Shown: positions 45,128-55,504, numbered from the stretch's first letter. The stretch: 64,000 bases of DNA from Watersipora subatra (GCF_963576615.1 NC_088708.1:45371196-45435195); one strand, 5' to 3'. Made by a program: numbers and translations. The notes: generated from the sequence alone by a model not told the origin.

Positions 45128-47513
45128 TTGAGACATACGTGTCCAGAATATTCCGTTTCCAAAGAACAGCGAGAGGAGTTCTGTAATGAGGTAGAGCGAT
45201 GGATAGTAGATGGTTGGTTGCAGGCGTATGATAGTAGTGTGCATGGAAATATTAGTGGCATAATACCTCTGATGGTGGCGAAACAGCCTAATAAACAAAA
45301 AAAAGTGCGACCAGTGATGGACTATCGAGAACTTAACCAGCATGTTAGGAGTTTTCCAGGTCAAGACACTGCTGTGTGCCAGGAAAAGCTGAGAGCTTGG
45401 AGAAAGGGAAACGGCAAGGCTTCTATTCTAGATCTGAAAAAGCCTATCTCCAGGTTCACATCGCAGATAAGCTAAGAAGGTTTCAAGCTGTGAAGTACAA
45501 GGGGAGGTTATATGTGATGACTAGGATGGGTTTTGGACTGAATGTTGCCCCCAAGATCATGTCGAAAATAGTGAGTGCAGTCCTTGCTTTGGACAAAGAA
45601 GTGAAGGAGAGGACAGATCATTACATTGATGATATATGGGTTAACGAGGAAGTGGTATCACCAGAGAGGGTGCAGAAACACCTGCTCAGTTATGGACTGG
45701 TGACCAAAAATCCAGAGAATCTCGCAAACACTCAAGTGCTCGGTCTTCGTGTTGTATCTGGGCTTACAGCAAAGTTAGAATGGAAGCGAGACGGGCTGTT
45801 ACCTGATCCGAAGAAAGCATCTACCAAGAGAGACTTGTTCTCTGTTTGTGGCAAGCTAACCCGCCATTATCCTGTAGCAGGCTGGTTACGAGTGGCCTGC
45901 AGTTACATAAAACGCCAGACGAATGCAATTCAGTGGAATGATGTATTGCCCTCTTACGTTACATCACTAGTTGAAGACTTGTCTCAGAGACTTGACAATC
46001 ATGATCCTGTGAAGGGAACATGGAGTGTGATGTGTGACAAAGAAGCTGTGATATGGTGTGATGCCAGTAGCATAGCTATAGAGTGTGCACTGCAGATAGA
46101 TAAGGATATAGTTGAAGATGCATCATGGCTACGGAAGGATGATGATGTGTCCCACATTAACATTGCAGAATTAGAAGCTGTGATTAAAGGTATAAATTTG
46201 ATGCTGCACTGGGGGCTGAGGAGAGCCGAAGTAGTTACTGACTCTGCTAGTGTGCATGCGTGGGTGAAGTCAATACTAGAAGGCACCAAGCGTTCGAAGG
46301 TTAGTGGATTAAGTGAAATGGTTATTAAGAAAAGGCTCGAGACCATAGCACAGATCATTGCTGATTATCAGCTGGATGTTCATGTAACTCTGGTGCCCTC
46401 GGAGAGGAACTTAGCAGACAAACTAACACGGGTGCCACAGAAGTGGCTGAAAGAGTCAAAGGTGTGTCTGAGTGTGTTGTCTGATGACAGTGAGGGAAAA
46501 GATATGAAATCAATGGTGATTAAAAATCATGAACGACATCACCTCGGGATTGACCGAACTCTGTACTTGGTACAGAAAATGACAGGAGTTGCGATCACGC
46601 GTGATGTAGTAGAACAAGTGGTTAACGCATGTCAGAAATGTAGAAGTATTGATCCACACCCAGTGCGCTGGGAACACGGGCAGCTGTCTGTGAGCACAGT
46701 ATGGTTTCGGCTGGCAGTAGATGTTGCCTTTGTGGCAGGAAGATCATATTTAACACTTGTTGATTGCGGTCCCAGTCGATATGCCATATGGATGCCACTG
46801 CAGAATGAGACAGCAGATGCAGTGACAAAGCAGCTAATGAGAGTGTTTCATGAGAGAGGAGCGCCGGAAAAGTTATTGATGGATAACGGGCCATGTTTCT
46901 CAAGCACTCGGACTAAAGAGTTTCTACAGAGGTCGGGAGTCAAGCCAGTGTATTGCTGTGCATACAGGCACTCAGGGAACGGTATTGTAGAGAGAAATCA
47001 TCGAACAATCAAACGGATGGTTGCGCGCACTGGAGGATCGGTAGAAACCATGGTATATTGGTACAATGTCTCTCCTAATTCAGACGACACGGTACCGATG
47101 CAAGCCCTGTTTCAGTATGAGACCAAGCTACCAGGTGCGAGCAAGACGGATGTGGGGTCAAGGAGCGCAAAATATAACCCTTTCAAAGTGGGAGACTGGT
47201 TTTTGACAAACCTAGAAATGCTAGATGTGACTCCCCATGGAAGATTGGACATGTCACAAATATTGTCGGTGAACATACTCTGGAAGTGGATGGTGTGAAT
47301 CGACATGTCGCTGATGTAAGATGCGCTGATGGTGAGAGATGTAGCTCCGAAAATGATGTGGTGCAGACGTGGTGTGGTGCTGGAGGCATTGAGATGGAGT
47401 TCCATGTTGACAATCCAGTAGCAGATGTAGATGATATTGATAATGACAATCACATGAGACCAGTTCGGGATAGAAGGCCTCCCCCAAACCTGGCAGATTA
47501 TCATCTTTTTTGA
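45128..47513 (+). pseudogene. Element 1 pol: reverse transcriptase, RNase H, integrase, with two frameshifts
   Basis: RT starts with RHTCPEYSVSKEQREEFC and has VRPVMDYRELNQHV, SILDLKKAYLQVHI (one base lost near 45443, moving to another frame), MTRMGFGLNVAPKIMSK and the catalytic YIDDIWV. RNase H: VIWCDASSIAIECALQ, HINIAELEAVIKGI, VVTDSASVHAW, PSERNLADKLTR. Integrase: HHLGIDRTLYLVQK with CQKC (HHCC), then the DDE residues in VDVAFVAG, LLMDNGPCFS and GNGIVERNHR. A second frameshift near 47210 leads to GHVTNIVGEHTLEVDGVNRH and the terminal RDRRPPPNLADYHLF. The order RT-RNaseH-IN places it in Ty3/gypsy. The clade cannot be named from sequence alone. Confidence 0.9.
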
Positions 47514-47545
47514 TATTGTTAAGTGATCTTGAGATCAAGGGGGAA

Positions 47546-47671
47546 TGTGGTGAAGTGTTGTTTTATACATGTAACTTTACGTAAGGCTGTCATGCTAACT
47601 AAGTGCTGCTAACCTTGACCTGTGGAGACATGCGCATGGGACACGATCTAGCGAGCATGTTTCTTTAGTAT
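47546..47671 (+). repeat. Element 1 3' LTR, left part
   Basis: Matches 42921-43046 of the 5' LTR with two transitions (GCACATGGGACATG versus GCGCATGGGACACG). It ends in GTAT, the target of Element 2. Confidence 0.95.
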
Positions 47672-48183
47672 TGTGGTGGAAAACAAACTTCCACCTTCTC
47701 TTGTACAGTTAAGATATTTTCTAACAAGGGTTATGTCCTCTTTCTTTTATCATTGTTAGCCACGCCCCTAAGGGAAGCTGGCTTAATTATACCTAATTTG
47801 CATAACTTCATGTACATAAGATAGGGTCTCGGCCCTTTTTATTCATTCAATACATTCATTGCAATTGAATCACACTCCTGCTACCTTAAGCAATACAAGG
47901 ATCACCACGGCATATAGCTATCTCCAAAGACTTGGTCTATGGACTGTGCTGTTGGAACAGACTCATAAAAACACTGTCGACCTCTGTCGACCTAGTATAA
48001 AACCCCTTTTGTGCAATCCCTTGTGTGAAGTGGTTAATGTTGACCGGTAGAGTAAGCCGACCTAGTCGCCTCTACGTGTTGGTCACGGGGAACCAGCACA
48101 CAACCTCCTGTGAAGGGTGAATGTTGACCGGTAGAGTAAGCCGACCTAGTCGCCTCTACGTGTTGGTCACAGGAACCAACACA
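47672..48183 (+). repeat. Element 2 5' LTR, 512 bp, with an internal 73-bp-spaced duplication
   Basis: The segment GTTGACCGGTAGAGTAAGCC, GACCTAGTCGCCTCTACGTG, TTGGTCAC occurs twice (about 48049-48096 and 48123-48170). A TATA-like TATAAAA lies at about 47996-48002. Two GTCGACC units precede it. Confidence 0.93.
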
Positions 48184-48184
48184 T

Positions 48185-48199
48185 TGGTGGCAGCAGGGG
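48185..48199 (+). other. Element 2 primer-binding site candidate
   Basis: TGGTGGCAGCAGGGG, one base after the 5' LTR. A TGG start is the usual complement of a tRNA CCA end. The matching tRNA was not identified. Confidence 0.6.
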
Positions 48200-48241
48200 G
48201 ATCTGCCGAAAAAGGGACGCCACTCGGACAATTACGCGACC

Positions 48242-49150
48242 ATGCCTGGCAGTCGGCGATCAGCTACAAGAGAGCTGGCAGGAGCTGAACTGCAGCAAGT
48301 TGACCAAATGAGTCGACTGACTGAGGCCATTACACAGGCACTACGAATACCTCGTCAAGAAGGGAATTTTAAACCCCCAAAGTTCGACGGAGGAGAAGAT
48401 GTCGAACTTTTCATTACCCAATTCCAAGAGGTTGCTGAGGCTAACGAATGGAATCAAAAGGCTACACTCTTACACCTCCGTGAAGTACTGAAGGATGGAG
48501 CGAAAACATGTAGCCAAGGAGACTCCCCCGAAGCCATATTCTTGTCACTAAGGACCAAATATGGGCTGTCCCCTAGGGAGGCGAAGGCTCGACTCAACAC
48601 TAAGCGTGATGGCAAGGTCAGTTTACAAGACCATGCCACCGAAATCCAGCGGTTGGTGAAAATCGCCTACGGAGAACTACCAGAGAATTACCAGGCTACC
48701 ATGGCTATGGATGCATTTTCTATGACCTTGGGAAACACCTATTTGCATAGGCATCTATTAGCCGTGAAGGCACAGACGTTAGAAGAGGCTGTCCAGGCGG
48801 GAAATGAATTCCTTCAAATTCAGCCTACTCCCCAACGGTCTACCCCTCGACCTCTGATCATGACTCTGGAGGAGGAACCAAAACTCGATCACACAGCCGC
48901 TCCAGTGACTCCTGAAACTCCATCCGTCACATTAAGCGATGTCCTAGCCGCCATAAAAGGGCTGGCAGAAGGACTGCAAGGCACCTCTAAGACAGAAGGC
49001 AGACGAGCCAACCACACACCTCTAGCGAGGGAACTTAGTTGCTGGGGGTGCGGACAAAGTGGACATACTCGCCGCCAATGCACCCAGCCTCTTCCTTCGA
49101 GACGGGCCAATCCTCAGATGCCGGGAAACGGCCATCATCCACAGCAGTAG
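48242..49150 (+). CDS. Element 2 gag, 302 aa, intact frame
   Basis: The start MPGSRRSATRELAGAELQQV is followed by NFKPPKFDGGEDVELFITQF, EWNQKATLLHLREVLKDGAK, LSLRTKYGLSPREAKARLNT and FSMTLGNTYLHRHLLAVKAQ, a capsid fold typical of Ty3/gypsy gag. One CCHC knuckle, CWGCGQSGHTRRQC, lies near residue 260-275. It overlaps the pol frame, which is open from at least 49039, by about 110 bases; pol is in the -1 frame relative to gag. The frame itself has no stop, unlike pol, so this gag could still be translated if transcribed. Confidence 0.88.
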   Translation: MPGSRRSATRELAGAELQQVDQMSRLTEAITQALRIPRQEGNFKPPKFDGGEDVELFITQFQEVAEANEWNQKATLLHLREVLKDGAKTCSQGDSPEAIFLSLRTKYGLSPREAKARLNTKRDGKVSLQDHATEIQRLVKIAYGELPENYQATMAMDAFSMTLGNTYLHRHLLAVKAQTLEEAVQAGNEFLQIQPTPQRSTPRPLIMTLEEEPKLDHTAAPVTPETPSVTLSDVLAAIKGLAEGLQGTSKTEGRRANHTPLARELSCWGCGQSGHTRRQCTQPLPSRRANPQMPGNGHHPQQ

Positions 49151-50772
49151 GGGAAGGTACTGACTGTGGATCACAAGCGTTCAAGCAAAACGTTTGGCGA
49201 CAGCCACGACGGACCGGTCGACCCAGGCCCCCCTGGTCGACCCCAGTCCCCTTGCAGAATGCCTTCGAGACATTAACTGACCCAATGACAGTCCCAGAAC
49301 CAGAGAAAAATGGGAAGTTGTATACCTGGCCAAAAAGGCGAAGGCGCAACAGGAGAACGCCAGCCAAGCCAAAAGTGCCGGATGAGACCGAGGTAGACAA
49401 CCTCTGGAAACCACATAACAGCAGTTATTTTCTGCCGGGCCGTATAAGCGGACAGCCAGTCCAGTTCTTAATAGACACCGGGTGCACATCAAACCTCTTG
49501 GGCCGTCATGTATTTGACCGCCTCCCCAAAGAAGTCAGAGCAAGGCTAGAAACAAGGGAAGACTATGGACGGATGGCCGATGGCACAAGACTCCGCTTCC
49601 ATGGATTAATCACCATCCCCCTGCGAGTCCGGAGGGTACAGGTCACCACATCCTTGGTGGTATGTGCACTGAAAGAGGATGCTATTTTGGGCATGCCCTT
49701 CCTTGTAGACCATCACTGTGAGATGGACTTTCAGCAGCCAACCCTGGTGGTGAATGGCATACGCCTAGTATGCACTGACCGAGAAGGTCGACCCTTAGTG
49801 AGCCAAGTGCAGATACTAAGAACTACAACACTTCCCCCGCAATCGGAGATATTGGTGGGAGGACGGTTGACCACCACATCCTACTAACCCGTAGGACTCA
49901 TAGAAGGTGCCAACCAGAAATACATGATAGCGGCCAGCCTGCTCCAGCCGGATGAGCGGGGAAGGGTGGCAGTACGCTGTATGAACCCCACGGATCACCC
50001 TGTGGACATGACAGCTGGATCTATCCTAGGCCATTACACCGGGGTAAAGCAGGATGATATCGGGACTCCCTGGACGGACACTGACCCCGTAGGGAGTCCC
50101 CATCCACCAAAAGCCACAGACGGCCTCCGGGTACCTACCCACTTACATGACTTGCACCAACAGGCTGTGACGCACTGTTCAGGCCAGATGGAACGTCAGA
50201 AAGTGGAAGAACTCCTCTGTCGGTTTGCGGACATGGGACGCACCACCCTAGTGTGACATGAGATTCCAGTCTCCACGGATGCCCAGCCTATTCGCCAGCC
50301 ACCATACAGAGTGGGCCCTGAAAAAGAGGCCGAAATAGAACGCCAAGTAGCAGCCTTAGCCAAGCAAGGGATGATTGAGCCTGCCCATGGGGCTTGGAGT
50401 TCGCCAGTAGTGCTAGTGAGAAAGAAGGATGGAGCCTGGCGGTTGTGCGTCGACTACCGGAAATTGAATGCAATCACTAGGCAGGATGCCTACCCCTTAC
50501 CCCGGATCAACGACAGCCTAGATGCCTTGTCAGGCAGCAAATTCTTCAGCACTCTCGATATGATGAGTGGCTATTGGCAAGTACCACTGTCAGCCGGGGC
50601 ACAAGAAAAATCCGCCTTTGCCACTCGTAGCGGGCTGTGGCGGTGGAAAGTACTACCCTTTGGGCTGACCTCCGCCCCAGCCACCTTCCAACGCCTGATG
50701 GAGCGGGTGCTCCAAGGACTTCATTGGAAGACCCTACTCCTGTACTTGGATGACATTATTGTTGTCTGCTGA
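49039..50772 (+). pseudogene. Element 2 protease and first half of reverse transcriptase
   Basis: Protease: GQPVQFLIDTGCTSNLLGRH (DTG) and AILGMPFLVDHHCEMDF. The frame has TAA at 49885-49887 (..TTTSY*PVGLIEG) and TGA at 50254-50256 (..TTLV*HEIPVS). RT: PIRQPPYRVGPEKEAEIERQ, GMIEPAHGAWSSPVVLVRKK, WRLCVDYRKLNAITRQDAYP, FSTLDMMSGYWQVPL, FGLTSAPATFQRLMERVLQG and the catalytic YLDDIIVV at about 50743-50766. The frame then breaks: TGA at 50770-50772, with continuation in the next frame. Confidence 0.9.
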
Positions 50773-52633
50773 CCTCCCTAGTCATCTTTCACGACTCGGC
50801 GAAGTTTTGGAGAGGCTCCGAGAGGCTTGACTTAAGCTAAAGCCCTCTAAGTGCAGCCTGCTACAAACCCAAGTCAAATATTTTGGACACATAGTCACTG
50901 AGGCAGGGGTTGCCACGGATCCGGAGAAAATTAAGGCCATTGGCGAGTGGGCAGAGCCACGAGATGTCACCCAGTTGAGGGCATACCTCGGGACTACCGG
51001 GTACTACCATCGGTATGTCTCCGACTACGCATCTATTGCTAAACCCTTGACCCTGTTGACCGGAGAAGAGACCAACTGGAGCTGGGGAAACGTGGAACGA
51101 GAAGCCTTTGAGAAGTTGAAGTGGGCACTGACTCACGCTCCCGTGTTGGCATACCCAGACCCTACCCTGCCGTACATACTCAACACGGATGCGAGTAACG
51201 TGGGAACAGGGGCGGTACTATCACAGATCCAACAGGGAAAGGAGCGACCCATCGCCTATCAAAGCAAGACACTCTCCCCAGCTGAGCGGAATTATTGTGT
51301 GACCAGGAAAGAGCTCTTAGCAGTGGTCCTTGCGGTGAAACACTTCCGGCCTTATTTGTATGGAAGGGAGTTTACGATCTGCACGGACCATGCCTCCCTG
51401 GTATGGTTGCACCGGCGCAAGGAACCGTCCTGCCAGATAGCCCGGTGGTTAGAGGGCCTGGCAGAGTACAAGTACAAGATTATCCATCGGAAGGGGGCTC
51501 GACATGGCAATGCGGATGGACTAAGCCGGCAGCAACGCACAGACTGTCGCCAGTGTGCCACAATAGAAAAGCGCGATGGTGGGCCCACAAGGTCTGAGGT
51601 CTACGACTCGCTGAATCTTCCTCAGCCAGTCACCCCAACCTCACCCTCAAGATTGCCTGCTATAGGGAGAGAGGAGCCGGGCCTACAGTTGTCTGACAAG
51701 AGTGGATGGGAACCAAGGCCATGGAGTCCTATGGCTGCCCACGGAGCCCTTTCAGTACGGCTGCCACGAGGTACAGGGACTCCCGACGAGGTTCGCACTA
51801 CTCCCCCTACGTCCGGACCCCTTGAATTAAATGAGGATGATTGGCCCCAACTAAGTCACAGCAGTCACCCATCAGGACCCGGTCTCCAAAACCCTACACC
51901 AGCCGGCCAGGTCTCAGTACAGCCGCCATGCGGTGAAGAGGTCCCTCGAGTGTCGGAGAATCTTCTCCCACCCTCTAGGGCAAGGACTGGACCCGACGGT
52001 CCTCGGGCCGAAATGGAGCTTGGTCTTCCCGTGGAGGATGGCCAAAATATAGTGTGGCCATCACTAAGCACGGAGGACGCGGGACCCCTGCCTGTGGAGC
52101 AGTCATCTCTGGCCACCATCCAGACACCCCTGGACGAGATCCGGGCTCTCCAGCAGAGGTCTGGAACCGATCTGGGACAGATCTATCAAGCTATAAGAGA
52201 ACGACAAAAAGTCGAGGAAACGGTGGTACGCCTGGGGAGCCCCGAGCTACGTAGACTTGCTCAAATGTACCACCAGCTACAGATCGACGAGTCTGGGGTC
52301 CTGACTCTCCACCTAGTACAGAATGGACGGGAGAAGGTTGTAATTGTGTGCCCCCAGAGCCTACGCCAAGAGATTTTATGGAGGACACATGAACAAGCCC
52401 ACAGTGGAGTGGAACGAACCTTGAAGAGGGTGCAGATAGACTGGTATTGGCCGGGAATGGCCGGCAATGTAAGGCGGGCTGTATTGTCCTGCGAAATCTG
52501 CCAGCGAGCTAAACCCGGCGCCTCTCGACACTCTGGTAACCGCCAACGGTTGTATGCTGGGAGGCCCTGGCAGCAGACCTGGTGGGCCCCCTTCCACAGA
52601 CAGCGCGAGGAAATAGCTGGGCCTTGGTGTTGA
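50773..52633 (+). pseudogene. Element 2 RT thumb, RNase H, proline-rich linker and integrase zinc domain
   Basis: After the frameshift near 50770 the text continues SHLSRLGEVLERLREA, a TGA (about 50827), LKLKPSKCSLLQTQVKYFGH and LRAYLGTTGYYHRYVSDYAS. RNase H: ILNTDASNVGTGAVLSQIQQ, RNYCVTRKELLAVVLAVKHF, FTICTDHASLVWLHRR, GNADGLSR. A linker of roughly 200 residues rich in Pro, Ser and Gly (about 51590-52180) precedes the integrase HHCC domain (HEQAHSGVERTLKRV.. ..CEICQRAKPG). A second frameshift near 52570 ends this frame. The linker is longer than is usual between RNase H and integrase. Confidence 0.88.
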
Positions 52634-53211
52634 CGGACCACTTCACCCGATGGTCAGACGCCCTCGCCATTCCCGATGCTACCGCCCCCACAGTCGTCCA
52701 TACATTAGATGAGCGTGTGTTTTGTTATTTCGGGTTGCCAGAAATAATACACACAGATCAGGGAGCTCAATTCGAGTCTACCCTGTTTCAGGAACTGTGC
52801 GGGCTCTGGGGGGTAGACAAAACGAGGACAACCCCCTGCCACCCTGAAGGAAATGGAGTTGTCGAGAGGAACAACCGGGTGCTAGGGGACTCATTACGAG
52901 CATTGCTGCTCGGCCGAGCGCAAGAAGATTGAGACCTCTTGTTACCACAGCTCATGCGTACGTTTCGAGGGCTGCCCCACTCAGCCACCAGGAAAACTCC
53001 GAATTTCCTAATGCTTGGGCAAGAGCTACGCCTCCCCGATCAATTACACTATGGAAGATTGGTGGATTCATTTACCAGTACACATGAGTATGTAAAAATC
53101 ATACATGACAGACTCGTGCAAGCACATACCCTCTTGCGAGAGAAACAGCGAGAAATTGTGACTACGGACGCCACAGAACCTCCCCTCTTCAACGAAGGTG
53201 ACTTGGTGTAG
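52582..53211 (+). pseudogene. Element 2 integrase catalytic core and C-terminal part
   Basis: VLTDHFTRWSDALAIPD holds the first catalytic Asp, IIHTDQGAQFESTLFQE the second, and PCHPEGNGVVERNNRVLGDS the Glu (DDE). A TGA at 52930-52932 (AQED*DLLLPQL) and a TAG at 53209-53211 (GDLV*LVSKRRRKG) both fall where a Trp is normally conserved in gypsy integrases (DWDLLLP and LVWL). The reading frame continues in register beyond the TAG. Confidence 0.9.
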
Positions 53212-54708
53212 TTAGTCAGCAAGCGACGTCGAAAAGGAGAGAATCCAAAACTAGCCGCAAAATACGTTGGCCCCTACCGGGTATTAAAGAGTTATGACAA
53301 CCACACCTACGAGGTTGAAAGGTACGGACAAAAGTCGGTGCAAGCAGAAGGAAGGTTGAGGCTTTGCCGACCAAGCGAAGTACAACAAGGAAGGGCCCCA
53401 GCTCAAATCGAGCCAACCAGAAGGCCAAACATGAGAGGGTACCCTCGAAGAAGACCCATACACAACCAGGCACCAGTACTCCCAGATATATATATGGAGT
53501 CACTACCCTTTGTCCCACCCATGACAAGGTCGAGAGTGGATACACAGCCCCTCTACAACTATCCAGAAAGTCATCGGCATACCAGTTCCGAAAGAAATAT
53601 GACTATACCCCAAACCCGTAGCCAACTCGACCTCGAGCACACTCTCGACCTTAATCCAGATGCTGGGACCGAAAAAAGGAGTACGCCCTTCCCGGAGAAT
53701 CCAGAGACGAGTACTACAGATAGCGGAACCTCAGCTCGGCCCCAACAAATTAAAAAGCCCCCTGCGTATCTAGCGGATTACGACACGAATACTGTCCAAT
53801 CAGGAAAGGCCAAAAGGAGTCAAGGCCAAAGGGCGGCCATATTGGAAAATAGAGAAAGCCATCTTACTGTTTGTTACCAGCTCGACACGCACGCACACGC
53901 ACACCTACACCCTCCAGCCATGGAAGTAATTAAAGAAACTATTAAGGAAGCTTCCCCAATTACCGGAGCTCTACCCTTGTTATCAGAACTAGTAACTCCG
54001 TTAGAGCTACACCCTGCTCCTAATGAGACCTTAGACGATATGAACTCCGAAACGGGAAAGGAAAATCTTTCCCCAAGCTCTCCAATACCAACCAAGTGGA
54101 TCTCGGAGGGGACGACCAAAAAAATAACGAAGCTGTGTGAGGAAGACGGTGCTCACTGTTCTTTGTGCCATCAATCCTTTTCCACCCCCCGAAGGCGTCG
54201 AATACATATTACGCAGCACTTCACGAGGTTTTTCTGTAAATGTGGAAGAAATTCTACCTCGAGAGATACCATAGCCAAACACCAGTCAAGAATGAAGGGC
54301 AGTGAAAAAAGGAAAAATCACGGCGGAGGGGGCATCCGAGTCTACGAGGTCGACCGTGCTAACTATCCCGCATGGATAAAAAGGGTCGAACTAAACAATC
54401 CACCGGCCTTCGAGAAGCCTGTGCCTCATGGTCCGGTCAGAGTAAAACCCCCTGTGAGGAGAGGACCTCAGGCACCTCTTCCCTCTCCCCCAAAGGAAAA
54501 GCGGGTGGATCAAAAGTGGAGTCCGCCCAAAAAGGGGAAGCCTATACCTGCCCCCAGGAAGTCATTAACTACAGTGGGAAGCATCCAGAGTCGACTGGGG
54601 GATGTCCGACCCCGTACCACGATAAACGCCCTCCGAGAGGAGGCCTCCAACCTCAGACGAACGGCCCGCCACCTGGATGAATTGGCCAACCAGATGTCAA
54701 CTAAGTGA
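53212..54708 (+). CDS. Element 2 pol C-terminal extension with C2H2 zinc finger, about 500 codons
   Basis: In the same frame as the integrase, after the TAG: RRKGENPKLAAKYVGPYRVL and SYDNHTYEVERYGQKSVQAE (integrase C-terminal/GPY-F-like module), then a long low-complexity region (RRPNMRGYPRRRPIHNQAP.., MTRSRVDTQPL). At 54157-54282 there is a C2H2 finger, CSLCHQSF..IHITQH (C-x2-C-x12-H-x3-H), and a second incomplete CKC..H unit. It ends KTTINALREEASNLRRTARH-like Arg-rich sequence and stops at 54706-54708. From the first ATG (53338) the frame is 456 codons without a stop. There is no signal peptide or membrane segment, so it is not an envelope. It is probably part of pol rather than a separate gene. 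Confidence 0.75.
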   Translation, partial: LVSKRRRKGENPKLAAKYVGPYRVLKSYDNHTYEVERYGQKSVQAEGRLRLCRPSEVQQGRAPAQIEPTRRPNMRGYPRRRPIHNQAPVLPDIYMESLPFVPPMTRSRVDTQPLYNYPESHRHTSSERNMTIPQTRSQLDLEHTLDLNPDAGTEKRSTPFPENPETSTTDSGTSARPQQIKKPPAYLADYDTNTVQSGKAKRSQGQRAAILENRESHLTVCYQLDTHAHAHLHPPAMEVIKETIKEASPITGALPLLSELVTPLELHPAPNETLDDMNSETGKENLSPSSPIPTKWISEGTTKKITKLCEEDGAHCSLCHQSFSTPRRRRIHITQHFTRFFCKCGRNSTSRDTIAKHQSRMKGSEKRKNHGGGGIRVYEVDRANYPAWIKRVELNNPPAFEKPVPHGPVRVKPPVRRGPQAPLPSPPKEKRVDQKWSPPKKGKPIPAPRKSLTTVGSIQSRLGDVRPRTTINALREEASNLRRTARHLDELANQMSTK

Positions 54709-54847
54709 AGGATTACGTTACGGATTCCGCTAAAAACATTGACTATTCTTAGAAACTATTATTTACGCATCTTTTATCTTGTAGTACAGTATAGTCCGGC
54801 TCGTTTGTCTTTTATTATAGCCGATTGCCGTCTATAGGGGCGGCGTG

Positions 54848-55391
54848 TGTGGTGGAAAACAAACTTCCACCTTCTCTTGTACAGTTAAGATATTTTCTAA
54901 CAAGGGTTATGTCCTCTTTCTTTTATCATTGTTAGCCACGCCCCTAAGGGAGGCTGGCTTAATTATACCTAACTTGCATAACTTCATGTACATAAGATAG
55001 GGTCTCGGCCCTTTTTATTCATTCAATACATTCATTGCAATTGAATCACACTCCTTCTGCTACCTTAAGCAATACAAGGATCACCATGGCATATAGCTAT
55101 CTCCAAAGACTTGGTCTATGGACTGTGCTGTTGGAACAGACTCATAAAAACACTGTCGACCTCTGTCGACCCTGTCGACCCCCTGTCGACCCTGTCGACC
55201 TAGTATAAAACCCCTTTTGTGCAATCCCTTGTGTGAAGTGGTTAATGTTGACCGGTAGAGTAAGCCGACCTAGTCGCCTCTACGTGTTGGTCACGGGAAA
55301 CCAGCACACAACCTCCTGTGAAGGGTGAATGTTGACCGGTAGAGTAAGCCGACCTAGTCGCCTCTACGTGTTGGTCACAGGAACCAACACA
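54848..55391 (+). repeat. Element 2 3' LTR, 544 bp
   Basis: Same as 47672-48183 apart from four transitions, a 3-bp insertion (CTCCTTCTGC) and additional GTCGACC-type units at about 55158-55200 (five versus two). The purine-rich ATAGGGGCGGCG precedes it. Confidence 0.95.
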
Positions 55392-55504
55392 GTATTGTAC
55401 ACGTTTTGGCTGTGAACTAATTGGATTATTGAGAGTGCAATAAAATAATAACGACGAGTTAGCTGATTGCTTATGTATATTAAAGTGCCAACAGTTTAAC
55501 CACA
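55392..55504 (+). repeat. Element 1 3' LTR, right part (with duplicated GTAT)
   Basis: GTAT (55392-55395) duplicates 47668-47671. The rest continues the LTR through TACACGTTTTGGCTGTGAAC to CCACA at 55504, followed by AATTA. Confidence 0.95.

Larger units (their letters stand above)
47672..55391 (+). mobile_element. Element 2: Ty3/gypsy-type LTR retrotransposon, 7.7 kb, nested in the Element 1 3' LTR
   Basis: 5' LTR 47672-48183 (512 bp) and 3' LTR 54848-55391 (544 bp), with GTAT target duplications. LTRs start TGTGGTGG and end CCAACACA. The LTRs differ by four transitions, a 3-bp indel and a 29-bp expansion of GTCGACC repeats. A primer-binding-site-like TGGTGGCAGCAGG starts at 48185. Coding: gag, then pol (protease, RT, RNase H, integrase) in the -1 frame relative to gag, and a C-terminal extension with a zinc finger. 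Stops at 49885, 50254, 50827, 52930 and 53209 and two frameshifts disable it. GC content is clearly higher than in the surrounding DNA. Confidence 0.95.
42921..55504 (+). mobile_element. Element 1: Ty3/gypsy-type LTR retrotransposon, split by Element 2 and a retroposon
   Basis: 5' LTR 42921-43155 (235 bp). The 3' LTR is in two parts, 47546-47671 and 55396-55504, summing to 235 bp. AATTA flanks both ends (42916-42920 and 55505-55509), a 5-bp target duplication. LTRs start TGTGG and end CCACA. By eye the two LTRs differ at three positions, all transitions. The polypurine tract CAAGGGGGAA directly precedes the 3' LTR. Order of coding parts: gag, protease, reverse transcriptase, RNase H, integrase. 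It is damaged by two TGA stops, two frameshifts and two insertions, so it is not autonomous. No TGG-type primer-binding site follows the 5' LTR. Confidence 0.95.

Noticed and set aside
45999-46358. Minus-strand frames of about 90-130 codons across Element 1 pol (45999-47538)
   Set aside because: Antisense shadows of the conserved RNase H and integrase coding sequence.
53338-54708. Envelope gene of an endogenous retrovirus
   Set aside because: No signal peptide, transmembrane segment or fusion-peptide-like stretch; it is in frame with the integrase and contains a C2H2 finger.
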